From assembly GCF_014645835.1 (NCBI RefSeq), contig NZ_BMMM01000005.1, positions 427,733 through 491,732 on the forward strand: DNA of 64,000 nt. The letters run 5' to 3'. This stretch comes from Streptomyces albiflavescens. GTDB lineage: Bacteria > Actinomycetota > Actinomycetes > Streptomycetales > Streptomycetaceae. The notes under the pieces are model-generated. The model worked only from the letters and a program-made list of their open reading frames with translations. It had not been told where the DNA came from and did no database searches. The position numbers were made by a program, and so were the translations under genes. Position 1 is the first letter of the stretch. Every line of letters starts with the position of its first letter. This document shows, piece by piece, positions 50,213 to 59,132 of this stretch.

Positions 50213-50482
50213 TCAGGGGCTGTGGCCGCAGCGTCGACACGGCACCGTGTCGTGGTCGGAGTCGCCGTGATCGAGGTCCGGTGGGTGTGCCGCAGACCGC
50301 ATGGGCAGCTGGGCCGGGCCCGGGCAGCCGTGCATGGGGCATGGCTTGTGGGTCGCGAAGGCCCACTCGGCGGGATCGTCGGGTGAGCCGGCGCCGCAGC
50401 CGCCCCCGGTGACGCGTCGCCGTGCTGCGGTGCCGGCCCTGGCAGGGGACCGCAGCTCGTGCGGAACGCCCGGGTCGGTCAT
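50213..50482 (-). CDS. Small Cys/His-rich protein coupled to an anti-sigma-type ATPase
   Basis: An 89-residue protein from the ATG at 50482, which overlaps the stop of the ATPase gene (ATGA). It contains C-G-A-G, then H-K-P-C-P-M-H-G-C and ends with V-P-C-R-R-C-G-H-S-P, a possible zinc-binding or redox arrangement. No membrane segment or known domain. Translational coupling suggests it works with the kinase-like ATPase. A longer minus-strand frame further downstream (to 50070) is not convincing as a gene. Confidence 0.55.
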   Translation of the reverse strand: MTDPGVPHELRSPARAGTAARRRVTGGGCGAGSPDDPAEWAFATHKPCPMHGCPGPAQLPMRSAAHPPDLDHGDSDHDTVPCRRCGHSP

Positions 50483-50907
50483 GCCGAACACCTCAGGCAG
50501 GCGCGGACCTCGCGGCCGCTGCGCGTCTGGTGGACCTCGGTCGACTGGGCGAGGTACTGGACGATGCTGGTGCCGCGGCCGTGTTCGTCGGGGGCGATCT
50601 CGGGGCGATGGCGCTCCACGGCCATGCCGGAGTCAGTGACCACGATGTGCAGAGTGCCGTGGTCGAGGACGAGCAGCAGGGTCATGCGCTCGCGCCCGTA
50701 CTGGGCGGCGTTGGTGGCGAGTTCGTCGACGATGAGGACGGCGGAGTCCCGCTCGCTTGCCGGCACGTTCCAGGTCTCCAGCAGATCGGCCGCGAAGTGG
50801 CGGGCGGCGGAGACGTGCGCCTCCTGCGCGGGCAGGGTGAGCAGCGCCTGGTGGCGGCGGGCCTGGCCGAGCAGTGAACTCGGGCGGAGGGAATCGGTCA
50901 CAAACAT
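50479..50907 (-). CDS. ATP-binding protein of the RsbW-like anti-sigma / GHKL family
   Basis: A 142-residue soluble protein with the GHKL ATPase core: N-box D-E-L-A-T-N-A-A-Q-Y-G, a middle strand L-H-I-V-V-T-D-S-G (G1-like) and E-H-G-R-G-T-S-I-V-Q-Y-L-A. Streptomyces have dozens of such RsbW-type proteins, which act as anti-sigma or serine kinases with an anti-anti-sigma partner. No partner gene is adjacent here. The ATG at 50907 was chosen. Its gene is coupled to the small Cys-rich gene. Confidence 0.82.
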   Translation of the reverse strand: MFVTDSLRPSSLLGQARRHQALLTLPAQEAHVSAARHFAADLLETWNVPASERDSAVLIVDELATNAAQYGRERMTLLLVLDHGTLHIVVTDSGMAVERHRPEIAPDEHGRGTSIVQYLAQSTEVHQTRSGREVRACLRCSA

Positions 50908-51843
50908 GGTCTTCTGTCTCTTCTGTGGATGTGCGGAGACCGGAACGGGGGAGACCGCGAACAACCTCGGGGAGGTTGGTGGGCCGGGTCCTGCATGGGC
51001 GCGCTCATTCAGTTCCACGGGCGACGCATGCCGAACGGTTCGAGTTATTCGCACCTTTTGCTCGACTTCTTGCGGGTCACGTCCATGCCGATGGCCTGGC
51101 TCAGCCCACTCGCCTCTGCCAGAGCTCGATCGATGCCGTACTCGGCCGGGCAGGGCACCGGCAGCTCGGTCCCCTCGCCCGATCGTCGGTGCATTCACGC
51201 ATCAAGTCGGCTGAGGAACAGGCCGGTTCGTGGAGCCGGCGGCGAGGGTGAGCAGCTCCCAAAACCGTCGGCGCGCCGCGATAAGGACCTGGGCGCCGGG
51301 TCTCCTCCTGGCGGAGGCTGAGGTGGATACCGTCGGCCCCCGCATGGCCGTGCCTGCCCACCCATGTCCGCAGTCGGCGCCCGAGGGGTCCCGGCGCCGG
51401 GTGGCCGGCCTGCCACTGCCGAAGCCGCGTGCGGGAGCGGCAGCCCCGCGACCGAGCCGCAGAACTGCCCCGGCGCCGACACCGTCCCCCGATGACAGGC
51501 TGTTCGGGCGAAGCGGCCGAAGCACTCGACCGGCCCGGGGACGTGCGGCTCCACAGCGGCCGGATCGCGCGGATGACCCCTTGTCCCCGCCCCTCGACCC
51601 GCTGGTCGTACACCCGGACGGCCTTCACCTCGATCAGCCCGGCCGCGATGGTGCCCTTTCCCGGCCGGTGGCAGCCGCTGCGACCAGCCGCCGTCTCCGC
51701 GGGCGGGGTGTCGATCAGCCCCTCGGCCACAGAGGCGCCGGTGTCGCCCTCCGGGGCCGCCGCCCTCATCTGCCGGGCGCTCCTGTCGGACGATCTCGCG
51801 GATCCCGGAGCCGTACGGCGTGGTGACGTCGGCCGGTTACGCC
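50908..51843. other. About 940 bp with no convincing gene
   Basis: Several overlapping long frames exist on both strands (51101-51847 minus, 51230-51826 plus, among others). None has a recognisable domain, an obvious ribosome-binding site or convincing amino-acid composition. The region probably holds the promoter of the ATPase gene and degraded or non-coding DNA. A real small gene here cannot be excluded. Confidence 0.35.
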
Positions 51844-52632
51844 TCACGCCCGGATGGTGACCAGCTTCTGACCGTTGCCTGCGTGGATCTCAAAGTGCTC
51901 GATGTCTCCCGGGGACATGGCGACCGCCCCTGGGATCGTGGTGCCGTGAGGGTACTCGCCTGCCCGCCAGGTGGCGACGTCCGTCCTGGCGCCGCCGGGC
52001 CCGACCGCCTGCAGCCGGCAGGTGATTCCGGCGGGCGCGCCCTTGGCGGAGACTTGCAGGACACTGCCCCAGACAGAGGGGTAGACCTTCACCGAGGCGG
52101 AGACGCCGGTGGTGGGGTCACTTCCGGAGAAGGTGCGCCAGGCAGTCGGCGCGGTCGGCCCGGGCGGCGTCGCCTGACTGCCCACGGTTCCGACAGCCGC
52201 CAGCCATGTGCCGCCGACCGCTGCCGCGATGAACATCAGGGAGGCGGCGGCGCCGGCCAGTTGCAGACGCCAGGTCCTTCGGCGCCGGGCCGCGGCCTGC
52301 TGCAGCAGCCTCTCCAGCACACCGGCCTGTGGTGCCTGCGGTACCACAGGCACGGCGGGCCGTGGGGGCGAGGAGCCTTGCGCGCTCTCGGCTGCCCGTG
52401 CCACCAGCCGGTCGGCCAGGTCCCCGTCGGCCGTCGGCACCGTCCGGCCCGCGGCTTCGGCAGCGGTCACCGTCGCCAGCAACGCAGGCAGTCCCGCCAG
52501 CCGGGCGTGTTCGGCTCGGCACTCATCGCATTCCGCGAGGTGGACGCGCACCTGTTCCATCTCCGCCGAGGGCAGCGTCCGCAGGACGTATCCTCCCAGC
52601 GCCAGCCTGAGGGCGTCGTGCTCCGCACTCAT
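51844..52632 (-). CDS. Membrane-bound zinc anti-sigma factor (ZAS type)
   Basis: A 262-residue anti-sigma factor. The N-terminal ZAS domain has H-x3-C-x2-C (H-L-A-E-C-D-E-C, His31, Cys35, Cys38). A single membrane segment lies near 122-142 (L-A-G-A-A-A-S-L-M-F-I-A-A-A-V). The extracytoplasmic C-terminal half resembles RskA-like domains (V-Y-P-S-V-W-G-S-V-L-Q-V-S, then M-S-P-G-D-I-E-H-F-E-I-H). It is 25 bp downstream of the ECF sigma gene and should bind that sigma. Confidence 0.87.
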   Translation of the reverse strand: MSAEHDALRLALGGYVLRTLPSAEMEQVRVHLAECDECRAEHARLAGLPALLATVTAAEAAGRTVPTADGDLADRLVARAAESAQGSSPPRPAVPVVPQAPQAGVLERLLQQAAARRRRTWRLQLAGAAASLMFIAAAVGGTWLAAVGTVGSQATPPGPTAPTAWRTFSGSDPTTGVSASVKVYPSVWGSVLQVSAKGAPAGITCRLQAVGPGGARTDVATWRAGEYPHGTTIPGAVAMSPGDIEHFEIHAGNGQKLVTIRA

Positions 52633-52657
52633 GGTCGCCACCTCCTGCACGCCGCGG

Positions 52658-53278
52658 TCATGGCTCGATTCCCCGTTCCTGCAGCGCCAGTCGCAGGGCA
52701 TGGAGGGCGTAGTACGTGCGTGACTTCACGGTGCCCAGCGGGATGCCCAGCACCTGTGCGGCCTCCACCATGGTCCGGCCCCTGTAGTAGGTCTCCAGCA
52801 GCACCGCGCGGTGGTCCGGGGACAGTGTCCGGACGGCGTCGGCAACCGCCCAGCTCTGCAGTGCCTGCTCGATCTCGTCCTCGCCCGGTGTCTGCTCGGC
52901 GGCTCGCTCCAGCACGTCGCCGCCGACCTCGGCCGGCCTGGCCTGCCGGGCCCGGTGGGCGTCGATGACCAGATGCCGGGCGACCGTACACAGCCATGCC
53001 CGGGCCGGGCCGCGTGCGGGGTCGAACGCGGCGGGATGCTGCCACGCTCGCAGCAGCGTCTCCTGCACCACATCCTCCGCCCATTGCCGATCTCCTGAGG
53101 TCAGTCGCAGCGCGTAGTGGAACAGGGGCCCTGCGTGCTCCGCGTAAAGGGTCCGCAGCAGTTCCTCATCCGCGGTCGAAAGGGTCCCTTTACCAGAGAC
53201 ACGGTGCGCGGAGCGATCCGGATCGGTCCTTGGACCACGTTTTCGGGGACTCCAGGACATAAGACGATCATCGCGCAT
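52658..53278 (-). CDS. ECF-type RNA polymerase sigma factor
   Basis: An ECF sigma of up to 206 residues. Region 2 has L-Y-A-E-H-A-G-P-L-F-H-Y-A-L-R-L, then A-E-D-V-V-Q-E-T-L-L-R-A-W; region 4 has L-S-P-D-H-R-A-V-L-L-E-T-Y-Y, then A-A-Q-V-L-G-I-P-L-G-T-V-K-S-R. It resembles the SigK/SigL-type group with RskA-like anti-sigmas. The start is uncertain: ATG 53278 or ATG 53260. It is divergent from the cupredoxin operon, a likely target (inference). Confidence 0.9.
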   Translation of the reverse strand: MRDDRLMSWSPRKRGPRTDPDRSAHRVSGKGTLSTADEELLRTLYAEHAGPLFHYALRLTSGDRQWAEDVVQETLLRAWQHPAAFDPARGPARAWLCTVARHLVIDAHRARQARPAEVGGDVLERAAEQTPGEDEIEQALQSWAVADAVRTLSPDHRAVLLETYYRGRTMVEAAQVLGIPLGTVKSRTYYALHALRLALQERGIEP

Positions 53279-54046
53279 ATGTACTGCTTTGTCCTCCAAC
53301 GCACGGCGCGATGCGGGTGACACTCTGCGAGCGCCGCGGGCGGCACTCCGTGCGAGGCCTCACGACACCGCCAGGATCATGCGCGCCCAGCACCTGGGGG
53401 AGAGACGGGGTGATCTGGGGGCGATGCCGAGAATTCCCATAAAAAGTTCATATAGGTCGAACCGTGGGGGCCCTGTCGCCCGTGGAGCCACACGAGAGCC
53501 ACACGAGAGCCAACTTACGCGCACTTGCTCATCGATTCCCCACGCGACAAAGGACGGATCAGAGGTGACGGAGATACACCACGCGACGCACGCGCTCCTG
53601 GCGCCGACCACGCTCGCCCCACCCCCGCGCATCGAAGCCGGTGCCACCGCGCAGCCCCGACCCGTGCCCAGCGCACACCACGGCGACCGCTCTGCGCAGC
53701 GCTCGACGCGTACAGCGACCGAGAGCCGCGCAACCACCAGGGCGGAACTCCACCCGGCCCAGGGTGCGCACGACCCGTACGGGCACAGCCTGGCCCGCGA
53801 CGAGTCACTCGCGCCCCCTCCCCCCGCATGGGGAACTGCCGTACGCCGCCTGCACCTTCGCGGCATGCAAGGGCGGATGCGCGGGGCACGTCGAGGCGAG
53901 CGGCCGGCATGCAGCATCACTGCTCGTTCGCCGGGGCCGCGAGGGGCCTGCGGCCATGAACACGGCATCCACCACACATCCCTGCGGTTGCCTACGCCCA
54001 GCCGGCGCAGTCCCCGTCTCCGCCTGACCAGTGAGGAACGGACACC
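53279..54046. other. Divergent promoter region, no convincing gene
   Basis: About 770 bp between the ECF sigma gene and the cupredoxin gene. Plus-strand frames are long but Arg/Pro/His-rich and have no recognisable domain or start signal. The region likely contains the promoters of both divergent operons; I did not find a clear ECF-type -35/-10 pair by eye. Confidence 0.4.
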
Positions 54047-54598
54047 ATGTACCTGAACCTTCGCACACCCGGCCGGCGATCACGGGCTGCGGCCGGACTG
54101 GCCGTCGCCACCGTCGCCACCGCCGGCGCGCTGGGGCTCGTCAGCTCATGCGGCCAGTCCTCGCATTCCTCGTCCACCGGAGCCGGCGTCATCACACCCG
54201 GTCCGGGTCAGCGCCGGACGGCCGGGATGCCCGGTGCCACGGGGCCGGGGAACACGGCGGGCTCCACTCCGGGTGCCTCGCCGATGCCCAGCATGAGCAT
54301 GCCCATGAGCCCCTCGGCCACCGGCGCGCCGGCCGCGCCGGTGGCCGGGAACGCCGTGGCGATCAAGAACTTCGCATTCTCCCCGGCCACGCTGAAGGTC
54401 ACAGTGGGCACGACTGTGACCTGGACCAATCAGGACACCGACGCCCACACCGTCACCAGTGCCGGATCGGGCGGCTCGCTGCATTCCGCCGCCATGGCCA
54501 CCCATGCCACCTACAGCTACACGTTCAGCAAGCCAGGCACCTACGCCTACCTCTGCGCTATCCATCCGTTCATGACCGGCACCGTGGAGGTGGCCTGA
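54047..54598 (+). CDS. Cupredoxin-domain lipoprotein
   Basis: A 183-residue exported blue-copper-like protein. The N-terminal signal ends near Cys35 (L-G-L-V-S-S-C-G), a possible lipobox. A Met-rich stretch (M-P-S-M-S-M-P-M, 80-87) precedes a plastocyanin-like fold (about 100-183) with copper ligands His134 (D-A-H-T-V), Cys170 and His173 (Y-L-C-A-I-H) and Met176. It may take electrons or bind copper at the cell surface. It is the first of three overlapping genes, divergent from the ECF sigma. Confidence 0.86.
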   Translation: MYLNLRTPGRRSRAAAGLAVATVATAGALGLVSSCGQSSHSSSTGAGVITPGPGQRRTAGMPGATGPGNTAGSTPGASPMPSMSMPMSPSATGAPAAPVAGNAVAIKNFAFSPATLKVTVGTTVTWTNQDTDAHTVTSAGSGGSLHSAAMATHATYSYTFSKPGTYAYLCAIHPFMTGTVEVA

Positions 54599-55599
54599 TG
54601 ACCGACTACTACGACAGTCACGACGGAGCACCGGCCGACGACGCCGGTCGACCCCATACGGAACACGGTATGACGAGGCGCCAACTACTGCGGCACGCAG
54701 GGTGGTTCGGCGGCGCGGTGGTGCTGACCGTGGCCAGTGGAGAGGTGATCAGCCACATCGCGGACTCCCGGGACACCAATGCCGGGACCGCCGCCGAGGC
54801 CGCCGCAGCGGGAAGCGGCGCGCTGCGGTTCGTGCAGGTCTCCGACAGCCATATCGGGTTCCAGGGCCCGGCGAACATGGACGTGGCCGGCTCATTCACC
54901 GAAGCGATCAACCAGGTCAACTCACTCGGATTCAGACCGGACTTCGTCATGCACAGCGGCGACCTCACCCATCTGTCCACGACCGGGCAGTTCGACCAGG
55001 TCAAGCAGATGATGGCCGGAATGAAGACGGACCGCGTCTTCACCGTACCGGGCGAGCACGACTCCATCGGCGATGCGGGCCGCGCCTACCGGCGGACCTT
55101 CGGCATGGGCACGCTCGGCGACGGCTGGTACAGCTTCGACACCCACGGCGTGCACTTCATCGCCCTGGTCAACACCCTGAGACTGGAAAAGCTCGGCCAC
55201 CTCGGCAACGACCAGATCGACTTCGTTCGCAAGGACGTCGCCGGACTGTCGTCGGACACCCCCATCGTGGTCTTCAGCCACATCCCGCTGTTCGCCATGT
55301 ATCCGCAGTGGGGCTGGAGCACCGACGACGCCCTCAAGGTCATCGCCCTCCTGCGCCGTTTTTCCTCCGTCACCTGCCTCAACGGGCACGTCCACCAGCT
55401 GTTCACCAAGACAGAGGGCAACATCACCTTCCACTCCGCCACCACCACCGCGTACCCCCTGCCCAAACCGGGCCGTGCCCTCGCCCCCACCCCGCAGGTC
55501 GTCCCCGCCCGGCAGCTCAAAGGCGCACTCGGCATCCGCAGCGTCGGCTACCGCCAAGGCGACCGCGAACTGGCCATCAGGGATCAGAGGCTGGCATGA
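54598..55599 (+). CDS. Secreted (Tat) calcineurin-like metallophosphoesterase
   Basis: A 333-residue protein with a twin-arginine signal near residues 25-45 (T-R-R-Q-L-L-R-H-A-G-W-F-G-G-A). Metal motifs follow: V-S-D-S-H-I-G, H-S-G-D-L-T-H, P-G-E-H-D, S-H-I-P-L and N-G-H-V-H-Q. In most members the third motif is G-N-H-D; here Asn is Glu, so metal binding may differ. The ATG overlaps the cupredoxin stop (TGATG). The substrate is unknown; co-translation with a copper protein suggests an extracytoplasmic metal or redox role. Confidence 0.86.
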   Translation: MTDYYDSHDGAPADDAGRPHTEHGMTRRQLLRHAGWFGGAVVLTVASGEVISHIADSRDTNAGTAAEAAAAGSGALRFVQVSDSHIGFQGPANMDVAGSFTEAINQVNSLGFRPDFVMHSGDLTHLSTTGQFDQVKQMMAGMKTDRVFTVPGEHDSIGDAGRAYRRTFGMGTLGDGWYSFDTHGVHFIALVNTLRLEKLGHLGNDQIDFVRKDVAGLSSDTPIVVFSHIPLFAMYPQWGWSTDDALKVIALLRRFSSVTCLNGHVHQLFTKTEGNITFHSATTTAYPLPKPGRALAPTPQVVPARQLKGALGIRSVGYRQGDRELAIRDQRLA

Positions 55600-56051
55600 A
55601 CGCCCGAAGACTCCTCGCCCCCGCCCTGCGGTCGGCGACCGCCGCAACCCTCGCCGCCGGCGGATACATCCACGCCCAGCTCTACGTCGACGAGTACCGC
55701 TTCGTCCACATCATCGGCCCCCTGTTCCTCCTCCAGGCCGCCGCTTCCTTCGCCCTCGCCACCCTGCTGCTGGTGGGGACACCACCCCTGCTGCTGACGG
55801 CCGCCGCGGCAGGCGTCGCGCTCGGCGCCCTCGGCGGCTTCACCGCCTCACGCACCGTAGGCGTGTTCGGATTCGCCGAGCACGGTCTGCAGCCTGCGCC
55901 ACAAGCCGTCCTCAGCCTCCTCGCCGAAACCGGCACGGTGCTGCTCCTCGCGATCTGGCAGATGACCCTGATCAGACAACACCGCGCCGCCCGACCACCC
56001 GTCAGGCCCCCCAACTGGAACCGGGCCACCACCCGCACACCACCCGTCTGA
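55596..56051 (+). CDS. Small integral membrane protein
   Basis: A 151-residue protein with about four hydrophobic segments (near 10-25, 38-60, 64-86 and 104-122). Its ATG overlaps the phosphoesterase stop (ATGA), so the three genes form a translationally coupled operon. The motif G-Y-I-H-A-Q-L-Y-V-D-E-Y-R near the first helix contains His and acidic residues. I do not recognise a named family. A membrane partner for the secreted pair is the simplest reading. Confidence 0.72.
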   Translation: MNARRLLAPALRSATAATLAAGGYIHAQLYVDEYRFVHIIGPLFLLQAAASFALATLLLVGTPPLLLTAAAAGVALGALGGFTASRTVGVFGFAEHGLQPAPQAVLSLLAETGTVLLLAIWQMTLIRQHRAARPPVRPPNWNRATTRTPPV

Positions 56052-56094
56052 ACCACCACCGTGAATCCGCCGAGATGCCGGCGTCCGGGCCCGG

Positions 56095-56523
56095 GTGCGG
56101 CGGGACCGGCAAAGCCACACACCGCCGCACGAGCCACCACGACAGGACGACAAGGCAGCGCAGGGCGACCGCGCGGTACTCACCGGTTGCCAGGACTTCG
56201 TGTCGGCCCAGGCACGGCACGCCCTGCTGCGTGCCGACGCCCCCTCGCTCGGACTGACCACCATCTGCCACACGCTGCCCGAGCAGACGGTGAACTCCCG
56301 GACGTGCCGCGGCTGCAGCCACATCCCGCACGCGGACACCGACATCGTCGAGAGGCGAGCCGGCCGCATCGCTCGCGGCATCGGCTTCGCCGCCGAACGC
56401 ACCATCGACCTCACCGGCGCTGTCTGCGCCGCATGCCACCCTTCCCGGAACCAAGGAGATCTCCCATGTACCTGGAACCGCGCCCAGGAATCGCCTGGCC
56501 CGGCCCGCACCTCCGCGAACTGA
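56095..56523 (+). CDS. Possible Cys-containing hypothetical protein
   Basis: A frame starting at GTG 56095 (up to 142 codons). The central part has two CxxC-like pairs (T-C-R-G-C-S-H, then V-C-A-A-C-H-P) which could bind zinc, and no membrane segment. It overlaps the next gene's start by 58 bp and the C-terminal portion reads poorly there, so either the end is wrong or the frame is not real. Low confidence. Confidence 0.3.
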   Translation: MRRDRQSHTPPHEPPRQDDKAAQGDRAVLTGCQDFVSAQARHALLRADAPSLGLTTICHTLPEQTVNSRTCRGCSHIPHADTDIVERRAGRIARGIGFAAERTIDLTGAVCAACHPSRNQGDLPCTWNRAQESPGPARTSAN

Positions 56524-56738
56524 GGGACCTCGTGCGCGTCCTGCTCGGCCTGGACGACGACACGGCCGTCATGATCCGCCAACTCGCCTGTGGCGAACTC
56601 GGCTACCCACCGCTGGAAACCGTCGTCGAGGTGCTGCCCATGGACGGCAAGGCCCGACGCTGGACACTCCACGGCCCCGCCGACCAGATCACCGAGAACG
56701 ACCTCCGGGCCACCCTGCTCCACCACCGGCCGAGCTGA
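56466..56738 (+). CDS. Small conserved-looking hypothetical protein, 90 residues
   Basis: An ATG at 56466 with a good AAGGAG site just upstream gives a 90-residue protein (MYLEPRPGIAWPGPHLRELR, then A-V-M-I-R-Q-L-A-C-G-E-L-G-Y-P-P-L-E-T). It is soluble and mixed alpha/beta. I do not recognise a named family. It lies 414 bp after the membrane-protein gene and may belong to the same transcription unit. Confidence 0.65.
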   Translation: MYLEPRPGIAWPGPHLRELRDLVRVLLGLDDDTAVMIRQLACGELGYPPLETVVEVLPMDGKARRWTLHGPADQITENDLRATLLHHRPS

Positions 56739-57087
56739 CCGGAACCTGGCCTGACCGCCCCTGAACCCCGAGAACTGCGCGTCGCGCGTCGCCCGAAGCT
56801 GACCGCGTCCCGTTGCACAGGTGCAACTCCGAACGAAGCTGCGCCCCGATCTGTCGGCCGCTGGGCGAGAGGTCGGGGTGCTGTCATGACAGCTGGACGC
56901 GTTGACGTAGCGGCGGACAGTGATCGCCATGACCGACTCCGTGAAGAAGAAGACGATGGGCGCGCCTTCAACATCGGGGCTGATGTTGGTCGTCACACGG
57001 GCGAACCTGTCTCCGCGACCGAATCCCCGCTGGGTCGGGGCGCAGCTGCCGGGTCCGCCCACAGCCCGCCGAGGGGAGCAAATGGCG
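56739..57087. other. Intergenic stretch without a convincing gene
   Basis: About 350 bp before the terminator at 57088. No frame with a recognisable domain. It probably holds the end of the plus-strand unit and spacer. Confidence 0.4.
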
Positions 57088-57119
57088 AAGGGCCCCGCAA
57101 GCTTGCCTGCGGGGCCCTT
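57088..57119 (-). terminator. Intrinsic terminator
   Basis: Perfect 12-bp inverted repeat (AAGGGCCCCGCA / TGCGGGGCCCTT) with an 8-base loop, 24 bp downstream of the lipoprotein stop on the minus strand. Confidence 0.8.
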
Positions 57120-57142
57120 GGTTCATGTCGAACCGGGTCCTG

Positions 57143-57859
57143 TTAGGCGGCCTTCTCGACCTTGGTGACCTGCGCCTCCATGACAGCGGCCGGCACCTCT
57201 GGCGCCTTTCCGCCCAGGGCGTTCATCGCGTAGAAGACGACCAGGGTCGAGCCGCTGCGCACGACGGAGTAGGTCACCGGGATCTTGTCGCCGTCGATGT
57301 CACTGGTCATCGTGTACGACACCGCCTCGTCACCGAAGTCAGGAGCCTTGAGGGGCTTGACGCCGGTGTACTGGTAGTCGGTGTGCTCGTAGGAGTTGCA
57401 CTTCTCGCTCTGGGTCCGCAGGTCGGCGACCACCTTCTTGGCGTCCGCTTCCTTGTGCGCGAGCAGACCCATCCGCAGCAGCGTGCCGTCGGTGCGCTCC
57501 AGGCTGGTCAGCGAACGGGACACACGGGCCGTGGCGTTGGGCTCGGTGCCGAGCAGGAACATGTCGGCGATGGCCTGGCAGGTGGCGGGCTTCGCGGGCA
57601 CGCTCACCTCCGGGATCTCATCGTCGGGTGTGTCGCCGACGCGGTAGCCCTTCACGTCCGCCTTGGTGATCGCAGCCTTCGTCAACTGCGCCTCGGTGAG
57701 CGGCTTCAGGGCCTCCTGGGCGGCGGGCGATGCCTTGGCGGCAGGCTTCTTCGACCCGCTGCTCTTGTCGTCGGTGTCCTGCCCACCGCATGCGGCCGTC
57801 GCGGTGAGCGCCGCCGTCACACCGATGCCGACCACGACGCGTCCCAGAGCTGACTTCAC
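57143..57859 (-). CDS. Putative secreted lipoprotein of unknown function
   Basis: A 238-residue protein from GTG 57859. A hydrophobic N-terminal signal ends with a lipobox (T-A-T-A-A-C-G-G), giving a lipid-anchored exported protein with a flexible Lys/Ala/Asp-rich segment, then a mixed domain with two Cys (A-T-C-Q-A-I-A and S-E-K-C-N-S-Y). I do not recognise the domain. It is a single-gene unit ending in a strong terminator. Many Streptomyces surface lipoproteins of this size are of unknown function. Confidence 0.75.
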   Translation of the reverse strand: MKSALGRVVVGIGVTAALTATAACGGQDTDDKSSGSKKPAAKASPAAQEALKPLTEAQLTKAAITKADVKGYRVGDTPDDEIPEVSVPAKPATCQAIADMFLLGTEPNATARVSRSLTSLERTDGTLLRMGLLAHKEADAKKVVADLRTQSEKCNSYEHTDYQYTGVKPLKAPDFGDEAVSYTMTSDIDGDKIPVTYSVVRSGSTLVVFYAMNALGGKAPEVPAAVMEAQVTKVEKAA

Positions 57860-58464
57860 GTTGGTTCCCACCCTTATGTATCCATGGACGCGTCCACGAT
57901 GCCGGTCGCGCCGAGCCGACATCAAAGCCCACAACCTGCAGGCTTTACCAGCCCGTTAGTGTCTCTTGGCGTAACGATTGGAGATCAACGATTTGGTTGT
58001 ACAGAGCGAAAGTGGCACTCGACACACCCCAGCGCCCCGACGATTGAGAGACGCCCACGGACATCGCGGCGGGCGTCCCCGCCGTTGCCCTCGCTGCACT
58101 TGCTGCTCTACAGCGTGGAGCGATGGAGGCTGGGCTGGTGGGTGGGTCTAGGCTGCGCGCATGCTCGCTGTTTGGCGGCGCCGCGAGGCGGGCTGTGGTG
58201 ATGGGCGAGGCGCCGGTGCGTGGTGGCGGGGTGTGCAAGCGATGGTCGCGCCTGCAGCGACAGTCGACTGCACCGGGAGCGGGCCGGGTTGGTGGAGCAG
58301 GGCCGGTGAGTCCCCAAACGCGCCGAGGGCCCGAGTGTTGATGCGACAGGCGGATGAGCTGCCGATGCCGCCATCCGCGTGACGTGGGGCCCGTCCCGCA
58401 ACCATCCCCTGCTCGGACCGACTCCTGGCATGCAGAACCGATACCTCTCACGTAAGGAATCGTT
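57860..58464. other. About 600 bp with no convincing gene
   Basis: The region between the divergent lipoprotein and the next plus-strand gene. Frames up to 73-107 codons exist on both strands but none has a recognisable pattern. It should contain two promoters. Confidence 0.4.
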
Positions 58465-58788
58465 GTGACTGCCTCAGCCTTCGAGTCCGGCACCGCACAG
58501 ACCTTCACCGCCTCCTCCGCCCACAACGAGCCCAGCTCCACCGGGTGGGATCCCGCCCCGCACGCCACGACGGACGACCACCTCCTGCCACCACCGAATC
58601 CCGCCCAGCGCCTGCACACCGCAATCGGCCCGCGCGACCGAAGGCGCCTGGACCTCAATGCCGCCCTCACCACGGCTGGCGTCCCTCCCCGGCTCGAAGA
58701 CCGCGAAGCCATCGATCAGCTCAGCGCCCTGCCCGACAGCATCAACGCCACCATCCAGCGCTGGATCCGCCACACCACACGGGCCTGA
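58465..58788 (+). CDS. Small hypothetical protein, 107 residues
   Basis: GTG at 58465 with AAGGA about 8 bases before. The N-terminal half is low complexity (Thr, Ser, Ala, Pro). The C-terminal half reads D-L-N-A-A-L-T-T-A-G-V, then D-R-E-A-I-D-Q-L-S-A-L-P and I-N-A-T-I-Q-R-W-I, which looks like a small helical domain. No signal peptide or Cys. I do not recognise a family; it stands alone. Confidence 0.55.
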   Translation: MTASAFESGTAQTFTASSAHNEPSSTGWDPAPHATTDDHLLPPPNPAQRLHTAIGPRDRRRLDLNAALTTAGVPPRLEDREAIDQLSALPDSINATIQRWIRHTTRA

Positions 58789-59132
58789 TCCACCGCCCAA
58801 TAGATCAACGTCCGCAAGCAGGACGCTGCGGGGTGAACGCCACGCGCGGCCGCACTCTGCTGTGGTGGAAGTGGCCCCACCCTGGGGCTCAGAAGAACAG
58901 GTTGCCGACCACGTGCGGCGAACGGCGCTCAGCCTGACGGCCGACGAAGTCGGTGCTGCAGAAACGGAACCCGCTGCCGCGGCGGCGGTCCTGAACCCAG
59001 CCGAACAAGGCCCGACAGCTGCCCGGACAGTCCACCGCAGCGGCGTAGCACGGGGAGCCACGGGGGTGCGTTGGGCGTCGAATGCGTCGTCATCCGCCGG
59101 CGTCCCGCCACTGACGGGCCACCTACGCCCAT
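58789..59132. other. Intergenic region, no convincing gene
   Basis: About 340 bp. A few overlapping frames on both strands lack recognisable domains. It may hold the promoter of the secreted protein gene. Confidence 0.4.

Noticed and set aside
51101..51847. 248-codon frame on the minus strand with a possible exported-protein look
   Set aside because: No recognisable domain, no good start signal, Arg/Gly/Ser-rich composition; competing frames of equal quality lie on the other strand.
53525..54056. Arg/Pro/His-rich plus-strand frames ahead of the cupredoxin gene
   Set aside because: Three frames are open at once, none with a domain or start signal; more likely a long untranslated promoter region.
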